The translations under genes were made by a program, and so were the position numbers. Under the pieces are notes generated by a model. It worked only from the letters and a program-made list of their open reading frames with translations. It searched no databases and was not told where the DNA came from. A stretch of DNA of 64,000 bases. Origin: JAQGMJ01 sp036498945 (lineage in GTDB: Bacteria; Pseudomonadota; Gammaproteobacteria; Burkholderiales; JAEUOS01). The stretch spans positions 1-64,000 of the forward strand of contig DASYEQ010000140.1 of the NCBI GenBank assembly GCA_036498945.1, given 5' to 3'. Below are positions 16,138-23,544 of this stretch, piece after piece; position 1 is the first letter of the stretch, and each line of letters begins with the position of its first letter.

Positions 16138-16165
16138 CGTCCTTCGACAAGTTCAGGACGAACGC
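16138..16165. repeat. REP-like palindromic interspersed repeat
   Basis: A 6-bp inverted arm CGTCCT (16139-16144) and AGGACG (16156-16161) flank TCGACAAGTTC. This resembles the short element CCTTCGACAAGCTCAGGACGAAC that I know as scattered in many proteobacterial genomes. Only one copy was noticed in this window. Confidence 0.5.
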
Positions 16166-16186
16166 AGGGGAATTTTCTGCGCCGAT

Positions 16187-17050
16187 TTACGCGCCGGTGT
16201 TCCACGCCTGCGTACCCGATTCGACGATCCACTGCCGCACCACGTCCGGCGTCTGCGCCGGCGGCATGGTGGGCGCCAGGTGGCTCTTGGGCAGCAGTTC
16301 GCGGATGGCGCAGGAAGCGGAGTACGCATGCGCCGGGTCGTCGCCCGGCATGATGTAGCCGGGCACCTGCAGGGCCATGAGTTGCGCGCCGGTGATGCCG
16401 GAAGGCGCGGTGTCGGCGAACAGGCGCGCCTTGATGTCTTCCACCAGCGTCAGATAAGCGGCCTGGTCCTGCTGCACGAATTTTTCGCGGAACGCCGGGT
16501 CGGACGCGATCGCCGCCGACCACGGCCCGCATTGCGGGTCGTTCCAGAAGAGGCCCGAAGCGGCGGCGCGCTGCGCGGTGGCAGCCAGGCCATGCTCCTT
16601 GACGAAGGCGATGTGCGTGTCGAAGATCGCGTGCGCCTTGAGCATCCAGCGATAGCCGCCGACCGGCCAGTGCAGCAGCATGCCGCGGCAGGTTTGCGGA
16701 TACGCGGCGCCGAACGCCATCGCCAGCGAAGAGCCCATGCAGCCGCCCAGCACCAGCGCCTGCTTGATGCCGAGATGGTCGAGCATGCCCTTGGCGTGGC
16801 GCGCGTAGGCTTCCCAGGTGAGCGGCTCGATGCGCCCGCCGCTTTGCCCGGCTTCGCGGCGGTCGTAGGCGATGACCTGGAAGCGGTCGGCGAGAGTTTC
16901 CAGCGGGCGCATCTCTTTCCACACGCCGATCACGCGCCAGCGCGAGAGGGAAGCGTCGAAGGCCGAGGGGGCCATCATCAGCAGCGGCATGCCCTGGCCG
17001 TGGACTTCGAACTGGGTGCGGATGCCGTCGATGGTGGCGAAATCGGCCAT
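16187..17050 (-). CDS. alpha/beta hydrolase with cysteine at the nucleophile position
   Basis: 287-residue cytosolic alpha/beta hydrolase. The nucleophile elbow reads LGGCMGSS, with Cys104 where Ser is usual. A GxCxG elbow is known from dienelactone hydrolases. The N-terminal part (GIRTQFEVHGQGMPLLMM, AYDRREAGQSGG) is like ordinary esterase or lactonase relatives, and a C-terminal His (LLPKSHLAP) may complete the triad. The start at 17050 has a good Shine-Dalgarno (GAGGAAG). An earlier in-frame start would overlap yheS. It begins 11 bases after yheS and is probably cotranscribed. The substrate is unknown. Confidence 0.82.
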   Translation of the reverse strand: MADFATIDGIRTQFEVHGQGMPLLMMAPSAFDASLSRWRVIGVWKEMRPLETLADRFQVIAYDRREAGQSGGRIEPLTWEAYARHAKGMLDHLGIKQALVLGGCMGSSLAMAFGAAYPQTCRGMLLHWPVGGYRWMLKAHAIFDTHIAFVKEHGLAATAQRAAASGLFWNDPQCGPWSAAIASDPAFREKFVQQDQAAYLTLVEDIKARLFADTAPSGITGAQLMALQVPGYIMPGDDPAHAYSASCAIRELLPKSHLAPTMPPAQTPDVVRQWIVESGTQAWNTGA

Positions 17051-17061
17051 GGTGTTCTTCC

Positions 17062-19065
17062 TCAGTTGGCGGTGAGCTTCTCCAGTTCCGCCTGTTTGTC
17101 GAGCCACTCGGCTTCAAGCTCTTCGAGTTCGCGCGCAATATACGCCTGATCGAGCACCAGGGCCTTCAGTTCTTCCTTATTTGCGTCCTCATAGATGGCG
17201 GGATCAGCCATGCGCGCATCCACCACCTGCTTGCGCGTGTTGAGTTTCGCCATCTGCTCTTCCAGGCGCTTGATGCGCGTCTCCACCGGCTTGATGAGCG
17301 CGGCGCGCTGCTGGCGCACTTGCGCTTCCGCGCGCTTTTGCTCCTGGCGGGCGGCGCCGGACACCGGCGTTTCGGCGGCAAGCTTCGGCTTGACCGGGTC
17401 CGGGGCGGCAACCACGGGCGCCGCCTTGGCCGGCAGCGCGGCGGGGGCGTCGGCCTTGGCGAGCTTGGTCTTGAACAGCCATTCGCGGTAATCGTCGAGA
17501 TCGCCGTCAAACTCTTGTACCTTGCCATCGGCCACGATCATGAACTGCTCGGTGGTGGCGCGCAGCAGGTGGCGATCGTGCGAAACCAGCACGAGGGTGC
17601 CCTCGAACTGCGCCAGCGCCATGGTCAGCGCTTCGCGGGTTTCGAGATCCAGGTGGTTGGTCGGCTCGTCCAGCAGCAGCAGGTTGGGGCGCTGCCAGGC
17701 CAACAGCGCCAGGGCCAGGCGCGCCTTTTCGCCGCCGGAGAATGGGGCAATGGAACTGGTCACCATCTCGCCGGGGAAGTTGAAGCCGCCCAGGAAGTTG
17801 CGCAGTTCCTGCTCGCGCACCGTGGGCGCCAGCTTCACCATGTGCCACAGCGGCGATTCGTCATGGCGCAGCATTTCCACCTGGTGCTGGGCGAAGTAGC
17901 CGATCACCAGGCCCTTGCCGAAGCGGGCGACGCCGTTGACCAGCGGCAGTTCGTCAGCGATGGTTTTCACCAGCGTCGATTTGCCGGCGCCGTTCACCCC
18001 GAGCAGGCCGATGCGCTGGCCTTGCTGGAGCGAGAAGTTGATGTTGCCGACGATGATCTTTTGCGTGCCGTCTTCCAGCTTGTAGCCGGTGTCGGCATCT
18101 TCCATCACCAGCAGCGGGTTGGGGGTGGAAACCGGCTCGCGGAATTCGAAGGAAAAGGGGGCGCTGGCGGTGAGCGGGGCGATCTCTTCCATGCGCGCCA
18201 GCATTTTCATCCGGCTTTGCGCCTGGCGCGCCTTGGTGGCCTGGGCCTTGAAGCGGTCGATGAACGATTGCAGGTGGTTGCGCTGGCGTAGCTGCTTTTC
18301 GTAAGCCGATTGCGACAGCACCAGGGCGGCGGCGCGCTGGGTCTCGAACGACGAATAATTGCCGCCGTAGCGCTTGATCTTGCGCTGGTCGATGTGGGCG
18401 ATGACGTTCACCACGCCGTCGAGGAAATCACGGTCGTGCGAGACGATCACCATCGTGCCCGTATAACGCTTGAGCCAGTCTTCCAGCCAGATGATGGCAT
18501 CCAGGTCCAGGTGGTTGGTCGGCTCGTCCAGCAGCAGCAGGTCGGAGGGGCACATCAGTGCCTGCGCGAGATTCAAGCGCATGCGCCAGCCGCCGGAGAA
18601 GGTGGCGACCGGCCGGCCCATCTGCTCCGGCGTAAAGCCCAGGCCCGTAAGCAATTGCTCGGCGCGCGAGCGCACGGTGTAGACACCAGCCTCGTCCAGG
18701 AGGCCGTGGATTTCGCCCAGGCGGTTGCCATGGGCTTCGCTGTGGTCCTCGGTATCGGCTTCGAGCGCCGCCAGTTCGGCTTCCAGCGCGCGCAGGCCGG
18801 TGTCGCCGTCGATGGCGTATTCGACCGCCGCGCGGTCCAGCGCCGGGGTTTCCTGCGCCACGTGGGCGACGCGCCACTGTGCCGGATAGTCGATTTCGCC
18901 GCCGTCGGCGTGCAGTTCGCCGCGCAACATGGAAAACAGGGTGGACTTGCCGGAGCCGTTGGCGCCGATCAGGCCGACCCGCTCGCCGGGGTTGACGGTC
19001 AGGCTGGCGGCGTCGAACAGCGGCTTGACGCCGCGGTTGAGGCTGAGATTTTGCAGGCGAATCAT
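17062..19065 (-). CDS. yheS: ABC-F family ATPase (YheS-type)
   Basis: 667-residue ABC-F protein, near the E. coli YheS length (637). ABC1 has GANGSGKS, FSGGWRMRLNLAQAL and LLLLDEPTNHLD. ABC2 has GVNGAGKS, FSGGEKARLALALL and LLLLDEPTNHLD. The long C-terminal extension (from about residue 530) is Ala/Pro-rich and then a charged coiled coil (RRLEEQMAKLNTRKQ-like), as in YheS/Uup-type proteins. The start MIRLQNLSLNRG at 19065 matches the family. The frame stays open upstream to 19293 but has no family similarity. It probably acts on ribosomes. The window therefore encodes two different ABC-F paralogues, 1 kb apart and convergent. Confidence 0.94.
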   Translation of the reverse strand: MIRLQNLSLNRGVKPLFDAASLTVNPGERVGLIGANGSGKSTLFSMLRGELHADGGEIDYPAQWRVAHVAQETPALDRAAVEYAIDGDTGLRALEAELAALEADTEDHSEAHGNRLGEIHGLLDEAGVYTVRSRAEQLLTGLGFTPEQMGRPVATFSGGWRMRLNLAQALMCPSDLLLLDEPTNHLDLDAIIWLEDWLKRYTGTMVIVSHDRDFLDGVVNVIAHIDQRKIKRYGGNYSSFETQRAAALVLSQSAYEKQLRQRNHLQSFIDRFKAQATKARQAQSRMKMLARMEEIAPLTASAPFSFEFREPVSTPNPLLVMEDADTGYKLEDGTQKIIVGNINFSLQQGQRIGLLGVNGAGKSTLVKTIADELPLVNGVARFGKGLVIGYFAQHQVEMLRHDESPLWHMVKLAPTVREQELRNFLGGFNFPGEMVTSSIAPFSGGEKARLALALLAWQRPNLLLLDEPTNHLDLETREALTMALAQFEGTLVLVSHDRHLLRATTEQFMIVADGKVQEFDGDLDDYREWLFKTKLAKADAPAALPAKAAPVVAAPDPVKPKLAAETPVSGAARQEQKRAEAQVRQQRAALIKPVETRIKRLEEQMAKLNTRKQVVDARMADPAIYEDANKEELKALVLDQAYIARELEELEAEWLDKQAELEKLTAN

Positions 19066-19228
19066 GGGACTGGAAGGGGGCGCAGAGGCGCGGGGAACGC
19101 CGGGGGTGGAAAACTGGCCAAAATAAGGCCTGGAAGGCGCGCCGGGCAAAAAACGGCCACAAACTGCTAGACTAGTATTGTAACTGGCAGCAGGGTCTGG
19201 ATCAGGGACGAAAAAACAAGGAGGGGCC

Positions 19229-19855
19229 GTGGCGCATGTCGTTGTGGTGATGAATCCCAAGGGCGGGGTCGGCAAATCGACTCTTGCGACCAATCTCGCC
19301 GGTTATTACGCCAACCGGGGCAAGAACGTGATGCTGGGCGACGTGGACCGCCAGCAGACCTCGCGCGAATGGCTCAGGCTGCGCCCGCCGGAGGCAGCGC
19401 CGATCCAGAGCTGGGATGTGGAGCGCGGCAAGCCCGCCAAGCCGCCGAAGGAGGCGACCCACATCGTGCTCGACACTCCCGCCGGCATTTCGGACAAGCT
19501 GCTGGAGCAGGTGATCAAGCCCGCCAGCCGCGTGGTCATTCCGCTGCAGGCGTCGATGTTCGACATTCTCGCCACCCGGCATTTCCTCGAGCAGATGGCG
19601 CGCGACAAGGCGGTGAACCACAGCGAGGCCGAGATCGGCGTGGTCGGCATGCGGGTGGACAGCCGCACCCGTGCCTTCGATGAGCTGCAGCGCTTTCTTG
19701 AAGGCCTGGGCCTGCCGGTGCTGGGCTACATTCGCCACACGCAGAACTACGTCTACCTGGCCGCGCGCGGGCTGACGCTGTTCGACGTCGCGCCCGGGCG
19801 GGTGCAACAGGACCTGGAACAGTGGGCACCCATCCTCAAATGGCTGGGGGAGTGA
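19229..19855 (+). CDS. ParA/MinD-family ATPase (orphan)
   Basis: Walker-type ATPase of 208 residues used in DNA segregation or in positioning cellular machinery. The deviant Walker A KGGVGKST is at residues 11-18, the switch region IVLDTPAG near 83-90, and DRQQTSREWL follows the first strand. The GTG start at 19229 has a strong GGAGG Shine-Dalgarno. No parB gene or parS-like site is next to it. Short ParA-like proteins of this type occur on plasmids and as chromosomal orphans that place chemoreceptor or carboxysome complexes. A role with the nearby chemotaxis cluster (5 kb away) is only a guess. Confidence 0.88.
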   Translation: MAHVVVVMNPKGGVGKSTLATNLAGYYANRGKNVMLGDVDRQQTSREWLRLRPPEAAPIQSWDVERGKPAKPPKEATHIVLDTPAGISDKLLEQVIKPASRVVIPLQASMFDILATRHFLEQMARDKAVNHSEAEIGVVGMRVDSRTRAFDELQRFLEGLGLPVLGYIRHTQNYVYLAARGLTLFDVAPGRVQQDLEQWAPILKWLGE

Positions 19856-19901
19856 GAGGCAGGTCCCAGGCGCCGCGCGCCCGGGACCGGCGGGCGACGC
19901 G

Positions 19902-20723
19902 CTAGCCCAGTTTCAGGCGGCTGGAAACGGCGGCGCCGATGATGCGGGCGAAGGCCTCGGCTTCCTCGTCGATGAAATCGGGCGGCAGGGTATCCAGGCT
20001 GGCGAATACGTCTTGGATGTCGCGGTCTTTCCAGATGAAGCGGCGGAAAGAGTTGAAGACGCGGTCGGCCGCGACCGCATCCGATTCCTGTATCTGCGTG
20101 AAGTCGGCCAGCGGCGAGAGCGACGTGGGAAAAGGGAAGATCACCCGCGCGCGCAGCCGGCCCGCCAGCAACAGGTCGCGCAGGAAAACGTCGTAGGGAC
20201 GGTCGAGCGCGGGAACCTCCAGCAGTTCGAGCAGCGGCTGCTTGAAGCGCTGGTGGACGATGTAGGCGGTGGCGCCGGCGAAGGTCAGTTCGCGCGCGTC
20301 CATCAAGAGATGGTCGGCTTCGCCGCCCGCCAGTTCCTTGCGCATGTGCAGCATGGCAGCCATCAGCGGCGGGTGATAGATGCCGAGATCGGTGTAGGCC
20401 AGGTCCCAGCCTTCCTCCCCCATCGAATGCAGCGCGCCCTCGATTGCCGCGCAACTGCTGGGGCCGAACATGGCGTCGTCTTCCAGGATCAGGCTGTGCC
20501 CGGGTGCCTCCAGTGCCGCTTTCAAGGCGAGCCGATGGCTGAGGAAGCAGCCCTTTTCCGACTGGCGGATGGCGCCCGGCACATCGGCAGCCGCAACCTG
20601 CTGGCTGTCAACCGCCTTGACGCGATTGAGGTACCAGCCAGGCCGCTTGTATCGCGCGAAGTTTTTTTCCAGGAATTCGCGCCGTTGTGCCTGCTTGCGC
20701 AGGTTGATGTAATAGCATTCCAT
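19902..20723 (-). CDS. glycosyltransferase family 25 protein
   Basis: Probably adds a sugar to lipooligosaccharide or another surface glycan. The 273-residue protein begins CYYINLRKQAQRREFLEKNF, the GT25 N-terminal signature, and has GCFLSHRLALKAAL followed by the DxD-like LILEDDAMF near 95-103. No transmembrane segment is seen, so it would act at the cytoplasmic face. Start 20723 opens directly with the family motif. A terminator-like hairpin on the other strand lies just upstream. It stands alone: no other LPS genes are adjacent. Confidence 0.88.
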   Translation of the reverse strand: MECYYINLRKQAQRREFLEKNFARYKRPGWYLNRVKAVDSQQVAAADVPGAIRQSEKGCFLSHRLALKAALEAPGHSLILEDDAMFGPSSCAAIEGALHSMGEEGWDLAYTDLGIYHPPLMAAMLHMRKELAGGEADHLLMDARELTFAGATAYIVHQRFKQPLLELLEVPALDRPYDVFLRDLLLAGRLRARVIFPFPTSLSPLADFTQIQESDAVAADRVFNSFRRFIWKDRDIQDVFASLDTLPPDFIDEEAEAFARIIGAAVSSRLKLG

Positions 20724-20735
20724 GAGGTCGGAAGG

Positions 20736-20762
20736 GGGCCGCGGTGGCGCGGCCCTTTTTTT
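20736..20762 (+). terminator. plus-strand rho-independent terminator between two minus genes
   Basis: An 8-bp perfect stem GGGCCGCG / CGCGGCCC with loop GTGG is followed by seven T on the plus strand. Both flanking genes are on the minus strand, so on that strand the stem has the A-run in front and lacks a T-run. It may stop antisense transcription. Confidence 0.55.
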
Positions 20763-21150
20763 AATGCAGTTTTTCGTTCTTGCAGGCCGCCGCGGTGCAT
20801 TCGCGCAAGCGGTCGGAGAGCCAGTTGGTGCGCTGCGTGGTCTGATCCACGGTGCAGTCGAGGTTGACCAGGATTTCGGTGCCGCGGTTTTCCGCGCACT
20901 TGCCGTTGCGCTCCTTGATCCAGGCCAGCTCGCTGGTCTTGAGCAGGTTCTGCCCTTCCTTGTCGAGTTTCTTGCGCAGGTCGCCATAGACCTTGTTGAG
21001 GTCGGCGTCGGCCTGCATGAAGAGCTTGGAATAGCAATAGACCTGGTCGAAGTCGCTGTTGGGCGCCTTGCAGCCGTTGGCGGCAAAGGCGGAGGCCATC
21101 GGCAGAGCGAGGGCGGCGGCGGCAATAAGCAGCTGGGAACGAATCTTCAT
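20761..21150 (-). CDS. lysozyme-inhibitor LprI-like (DUF1311) secreted protein
   Basis: 129-residue exported protein of the DUF1311/LprI family, some members of which inhibit lysozyme. A signal peptide (KIRSQLLIAAAALALPMASA, cleavage after AFA) is followed by the domain: Cys, DFDQVYCYSKLFMQADADLN, an AWIKERNGKC motif and a C-terminal AAACKNEKL. Cysteines fit the family's disulfide pattern. The start at 21150 was chosen for the signal peptide and a GGGAG Shine-Dalgarno. The frame extends to 21204 but that leader is not signal-like. Its location would be periplasmic. It lies 37 bases upstream of the glycosyltransferase gene. Confidence 0.85.
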   Translation of the reverse strand: MKIRSQLLIAAAALALPMASAFAANGCKAPNSDFDQVYCYSKLFMQADADLNKVYGDLRKKLDKEGQNLLKTSELAWIKERNGKCAENRGTEILVNLDCTVDQTTQRTNWLSDRLRECTAAACKNEKLH

Positions 21151-21233
21151 CTTGTTGACTCCCTGTTTTAAAAAAAGCGCCCGACGAATATCGGGGGTTA
21201 TCAAGAGGGCTCACGCCCCCTCATCAGGCTCCC

Positions 21234-22004
21234 CTACACGCAGCGGCCGCCGTCGACCTCGATGCACACGCCGGTGACGAGGGAGGCTTCGTCGGAGGCG
21301 AGATACAGCGCGGTGTTGGCGACGTCCTGCGCGGTGGAAAAACGCCCCATCGGAATGGTGGCGAGGAATCTGGCTTTCGATGCGTCCGACAGATCGCCGC
21401 CGGCAAAGGCGGCGGAAAGCGCGGTGTCGGCGTTGAACACCGGGTTGATGCAGTTGACGCGGATCTGGTCCGGCCCCAGTTCGGCGGCCATCGACTTGCT
21501 GGTGGTGATCACGGCGCCCTTGCTGCCGTTGTACCAGGTGAGCCCCGGGCGCGGGCGGATGCCGGCGGTGGAGGCGATATTGACGAAGTTGCCGGCGCGC
21601 GCGCGGCCCTGCGCGCGGAACACCGGCACCGCGTGCCTGGCGGTGAGGTAGATGCTCTTGACGTTGACGGCGTAGACGCGGTCGAACTCCTCTTCCGGCA
21701 CTTCGAGCATCGGGCGATTGCGATGGGTCCAGCCGGCGTTGTTGACCACGCAGTCCAGGCCGCCGTAGGCCTTCACGGTGACGGCGATCATCGCCTGCAC
21801 CGAGGCGTCCTGGGTGACGTCGGCCTGGACGAATTGCGCGCTGCCGCCGGCCTTGACGATGGCGGCGACGGTCGCTTCCGCGCCGTCGGGATTGATGTCG
21901 GCCACCATCACTTTCGCGCCTTCCTGCGCGAAACGCCGGGCGATGCCCGCGCCGATGCCGGAGCCGGCGCCGGTGACGAGGGTGACTTTGCTGGAAAGGC
22001 GCAT
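21234..22004 (-). CDS. SDR family oxidoreductase
   Basis: Classical short-chain dehydrogenase/reductase, 256 residues. The cofactor motif TGAGSGIG lies at 11-18, Asp at the end of beta-2 (ADINPD) suggests NAD(H), NNAG is at about 88-91, and the catalytic Ser and YNGSK (Tyr-x3-Lys) are present. It ends in the family pattern GVCIEVDGGRCV. It closely resembles 3-oxoacyl-ACP reductase-like and glucose-dehydrogenase-like annotated SDRs; the substrate cannot be fixed. A GGAG Shine-Dalgarno precedes the ATG. It is divergent from the DinB gene by 262 bases. Confidence 0.9.
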   Translation of the reverse strand: MRLSSKVTLVTGAGSGIGAGIARRFAQEGAKVMVADINPDGAEATVAAIVKAGGSAQFVQADVTQDASVQAMIAVTVKAYGGLDCVVNNAGWTHRNRPMLEVPEEEFDRVYAVNVKSIYLTARHAVPVFRAQGRARAGNFVNIASTAGIRPRPGLTWYNGSKGAVITTSKSMAAELGPDQIRVNCINPVFNADTALSAAFAGGDLSDASKARFLATIPMGRFSTAQDVANTALYLASDEASLVTGVCIEVDGGRCV

Positions 22005-22266
22005 GGGGTCTCCGGATTATTGCGGGGTGGCCGAGTGCTGGATTCGCGTTATTTTAGAACATTGGCATGAAGCAGGGCGTGACGGATTTGTGACGATGTG
22101 CGGTTTGTCACGCGTGGGTGCGGCGGAAAGCGCCTCGCAAGCCACGAAATCCGCAGGGGCAAAGTGCTTATGCCGGCATTTTAAAACAGCAGCGGCCGCG
22201 CGGCTGGCGGTGGGGGCATAATGCGCGCCAGCCGCATTCGATAACCCTGTTCGAGGAGCCGAAGCC

Positions 22267-22797
22267 ATGACCACCCTGCTGCACAACCTGCGCATGCTTA
22301 CCCGCTACAACCACTGGGCCGACGAGAAGATGTTCGACTCGCTGACCAAATTGCCGGAGGGGGCGTCGGTGGAGAAAAAGGGCTTCGGCGGCATGCTGCA
22401 CACGCTCAACCACAACCTGATCGTCGACCGCATCTGGAAGGGCCACCTGGAAAACAAGCCGCACGGCTATACCGCGCGCGTCACCAAGGAAGTGCCCGCG
22501 CTGCCCGAGCTGCGCGCGCAGCAGGCCGAGATCAACGCCTGGTACATCGACTATGCGGACCGCATGGACGACGGCCTCTACGACGAGATGATCGATTTCA
22601 AGTACGTTGACGGCGGCCCCGGGCGCCTGACGCGCGGCGAGATGATGCTGCACATCGTCAACCACCACACCTATCACCGTGGCTTCGTCGGCGAACTGAT
22701 GTTCCAGGTGCCGGGGCACCGCGCGCCGACCATCGACCTGCCGGTGTTCCTGCGCGATGCGCCGCCGGAGATGACCCTGCGCGGCGCGGCTGCTTAA
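22267..22797 (+). CDS. DinB family protein
   Basis: 176-residue four-helix-bundle protein of the DinB/YfiT superfamily, usually metal-binding. The metal ligands are visible as the first His in LHTLNHNLIVDRIW (about residue 50) and the HHTYHRG pair near 138-142. Start MTTLLHNLRMLTRYNHWAD is the common DinB N-terminus. GAGGAGCC just upstream is a good Shine-Dalgarno. Members include glutathione- or mycothiol-dependent transferases and damage-induced proteins of unknown role. No LexA box was recognised upstream. Confidence 0.88.
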   Translation: MTTLLHNLRMLTRYNHWADEKMFDSLTKLPEGASVEKKGFGGMLHTLNHNLIVDRIWKGHLENKPHGYTARVTKEVPALPELRAQQAEINAWYIDYADRMDDGLYDEMIDFKYVDGGPGRLTRGEMMLHIVNHHTYHRGFVGELMFQVPGHRAPTIDLPVFLRDAPPEMTLRGAAA

Positions 22798-22876
22798 GGC
22801 GGCGCGCGTTCCGGCGGCAGCGGGCTGAAGCAGCGGCCTTGGGCGGCTCAGTAGCGTCAGTGCGCCACGGAGTGGC

Positions 22877-23383
22877 TCAAGGTTGAATCTTCTTCGGGAG
22901 ACTGCATCCGGTGTAGATAACGTGGCAATTGGTGAATCCAGAACCGGTACACGCCGACATGGCATCCTGGACTGCTCGACCCTCTGTAGCTCCGGTGTTC
23001 ACCGCATAACCTGGATGACCCGCGACCACGGCGCCGCATCCGTTCATATACGACGTCTCGATTTTGCAGTCAGTACCGCCTTTCGACCGGCAATCGTCCA
23101 GCGCGGCTTGCTCAGCAAATTGCTTGCTCACGCGGTTCGTCGCTACACCCAGGATGCCCTTCGGAATATAACTCGCAATTGCACCAAATTGAGAGCTCCA
23201 CTGCGGCGCCCGCTGCTGCTGCTGGCCTTGGTCGTGCCCGGGGATTGGTGCGCAACCCTGTGGTGCGCCCGGCGCACCTCCACCAATGGGGTAATACCCT
23301 TGAGGGCAGTTACCTTCGGCGTGCGCGGCAGTGCAACCAAGGAGCAGCAATGTACCCAGAAACAACGCAAAAAAGCTCTTCAT
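22877..23383 (-). CDS. DUF4189 domain-containing secreted protein
   Basis: 168-residue protein with a signal peptide (KSFFALFLGTLLLLGCTAAH). The LLLLGC could also be a lipobox with Cys17. A Gly/Pro/Gln-rich spacer leads to a DUF4189 domain: WSSQFGAIA, GVATNRVSKQFAEQAALDDC, and later NGCGAVVAGHPGYA, rich in cysteines. The function of DUF4189 is not known. Start 23383 keeps the signal at the N-terminus; 23416 is an alternative with no ribosome site. The gene and its flanks are clearly lower in GC and richer in A/T codons than neighbours, suggesting recent acquisition. Confidence 0.8.
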   Translation of the reverse strand: MKSFFALFLGTLLLLGCTAAHAEGNCPQGYYPIGGGAPGAPQGCAPIPGHDQGQQQQRAPQWSSQFGAIASYIPKGILGVATNRVSKQFAEQAALDDCRSKGGTDCKIETSYMNGCGAVVAGHPGYAVNTGATEGRAVQDAMSACTGSGFTNCHVIYTGCSLPKKIQP

Positions 23384-23544
23384 CTTGGCTTCTCTCGAAA
23401 TCAGTTGACACTTCATCGTCGAAACAATGGTCAGGCTAACAGGATGTATCGAATGCAAACACTCGGATTCATTTTGCTAAAGGCCTGTAAGCCGCTCGCC
23501 CCGGCTGCTCAAACCGTTCGCTCTTGGATGCTGAAGCCGCTGCC

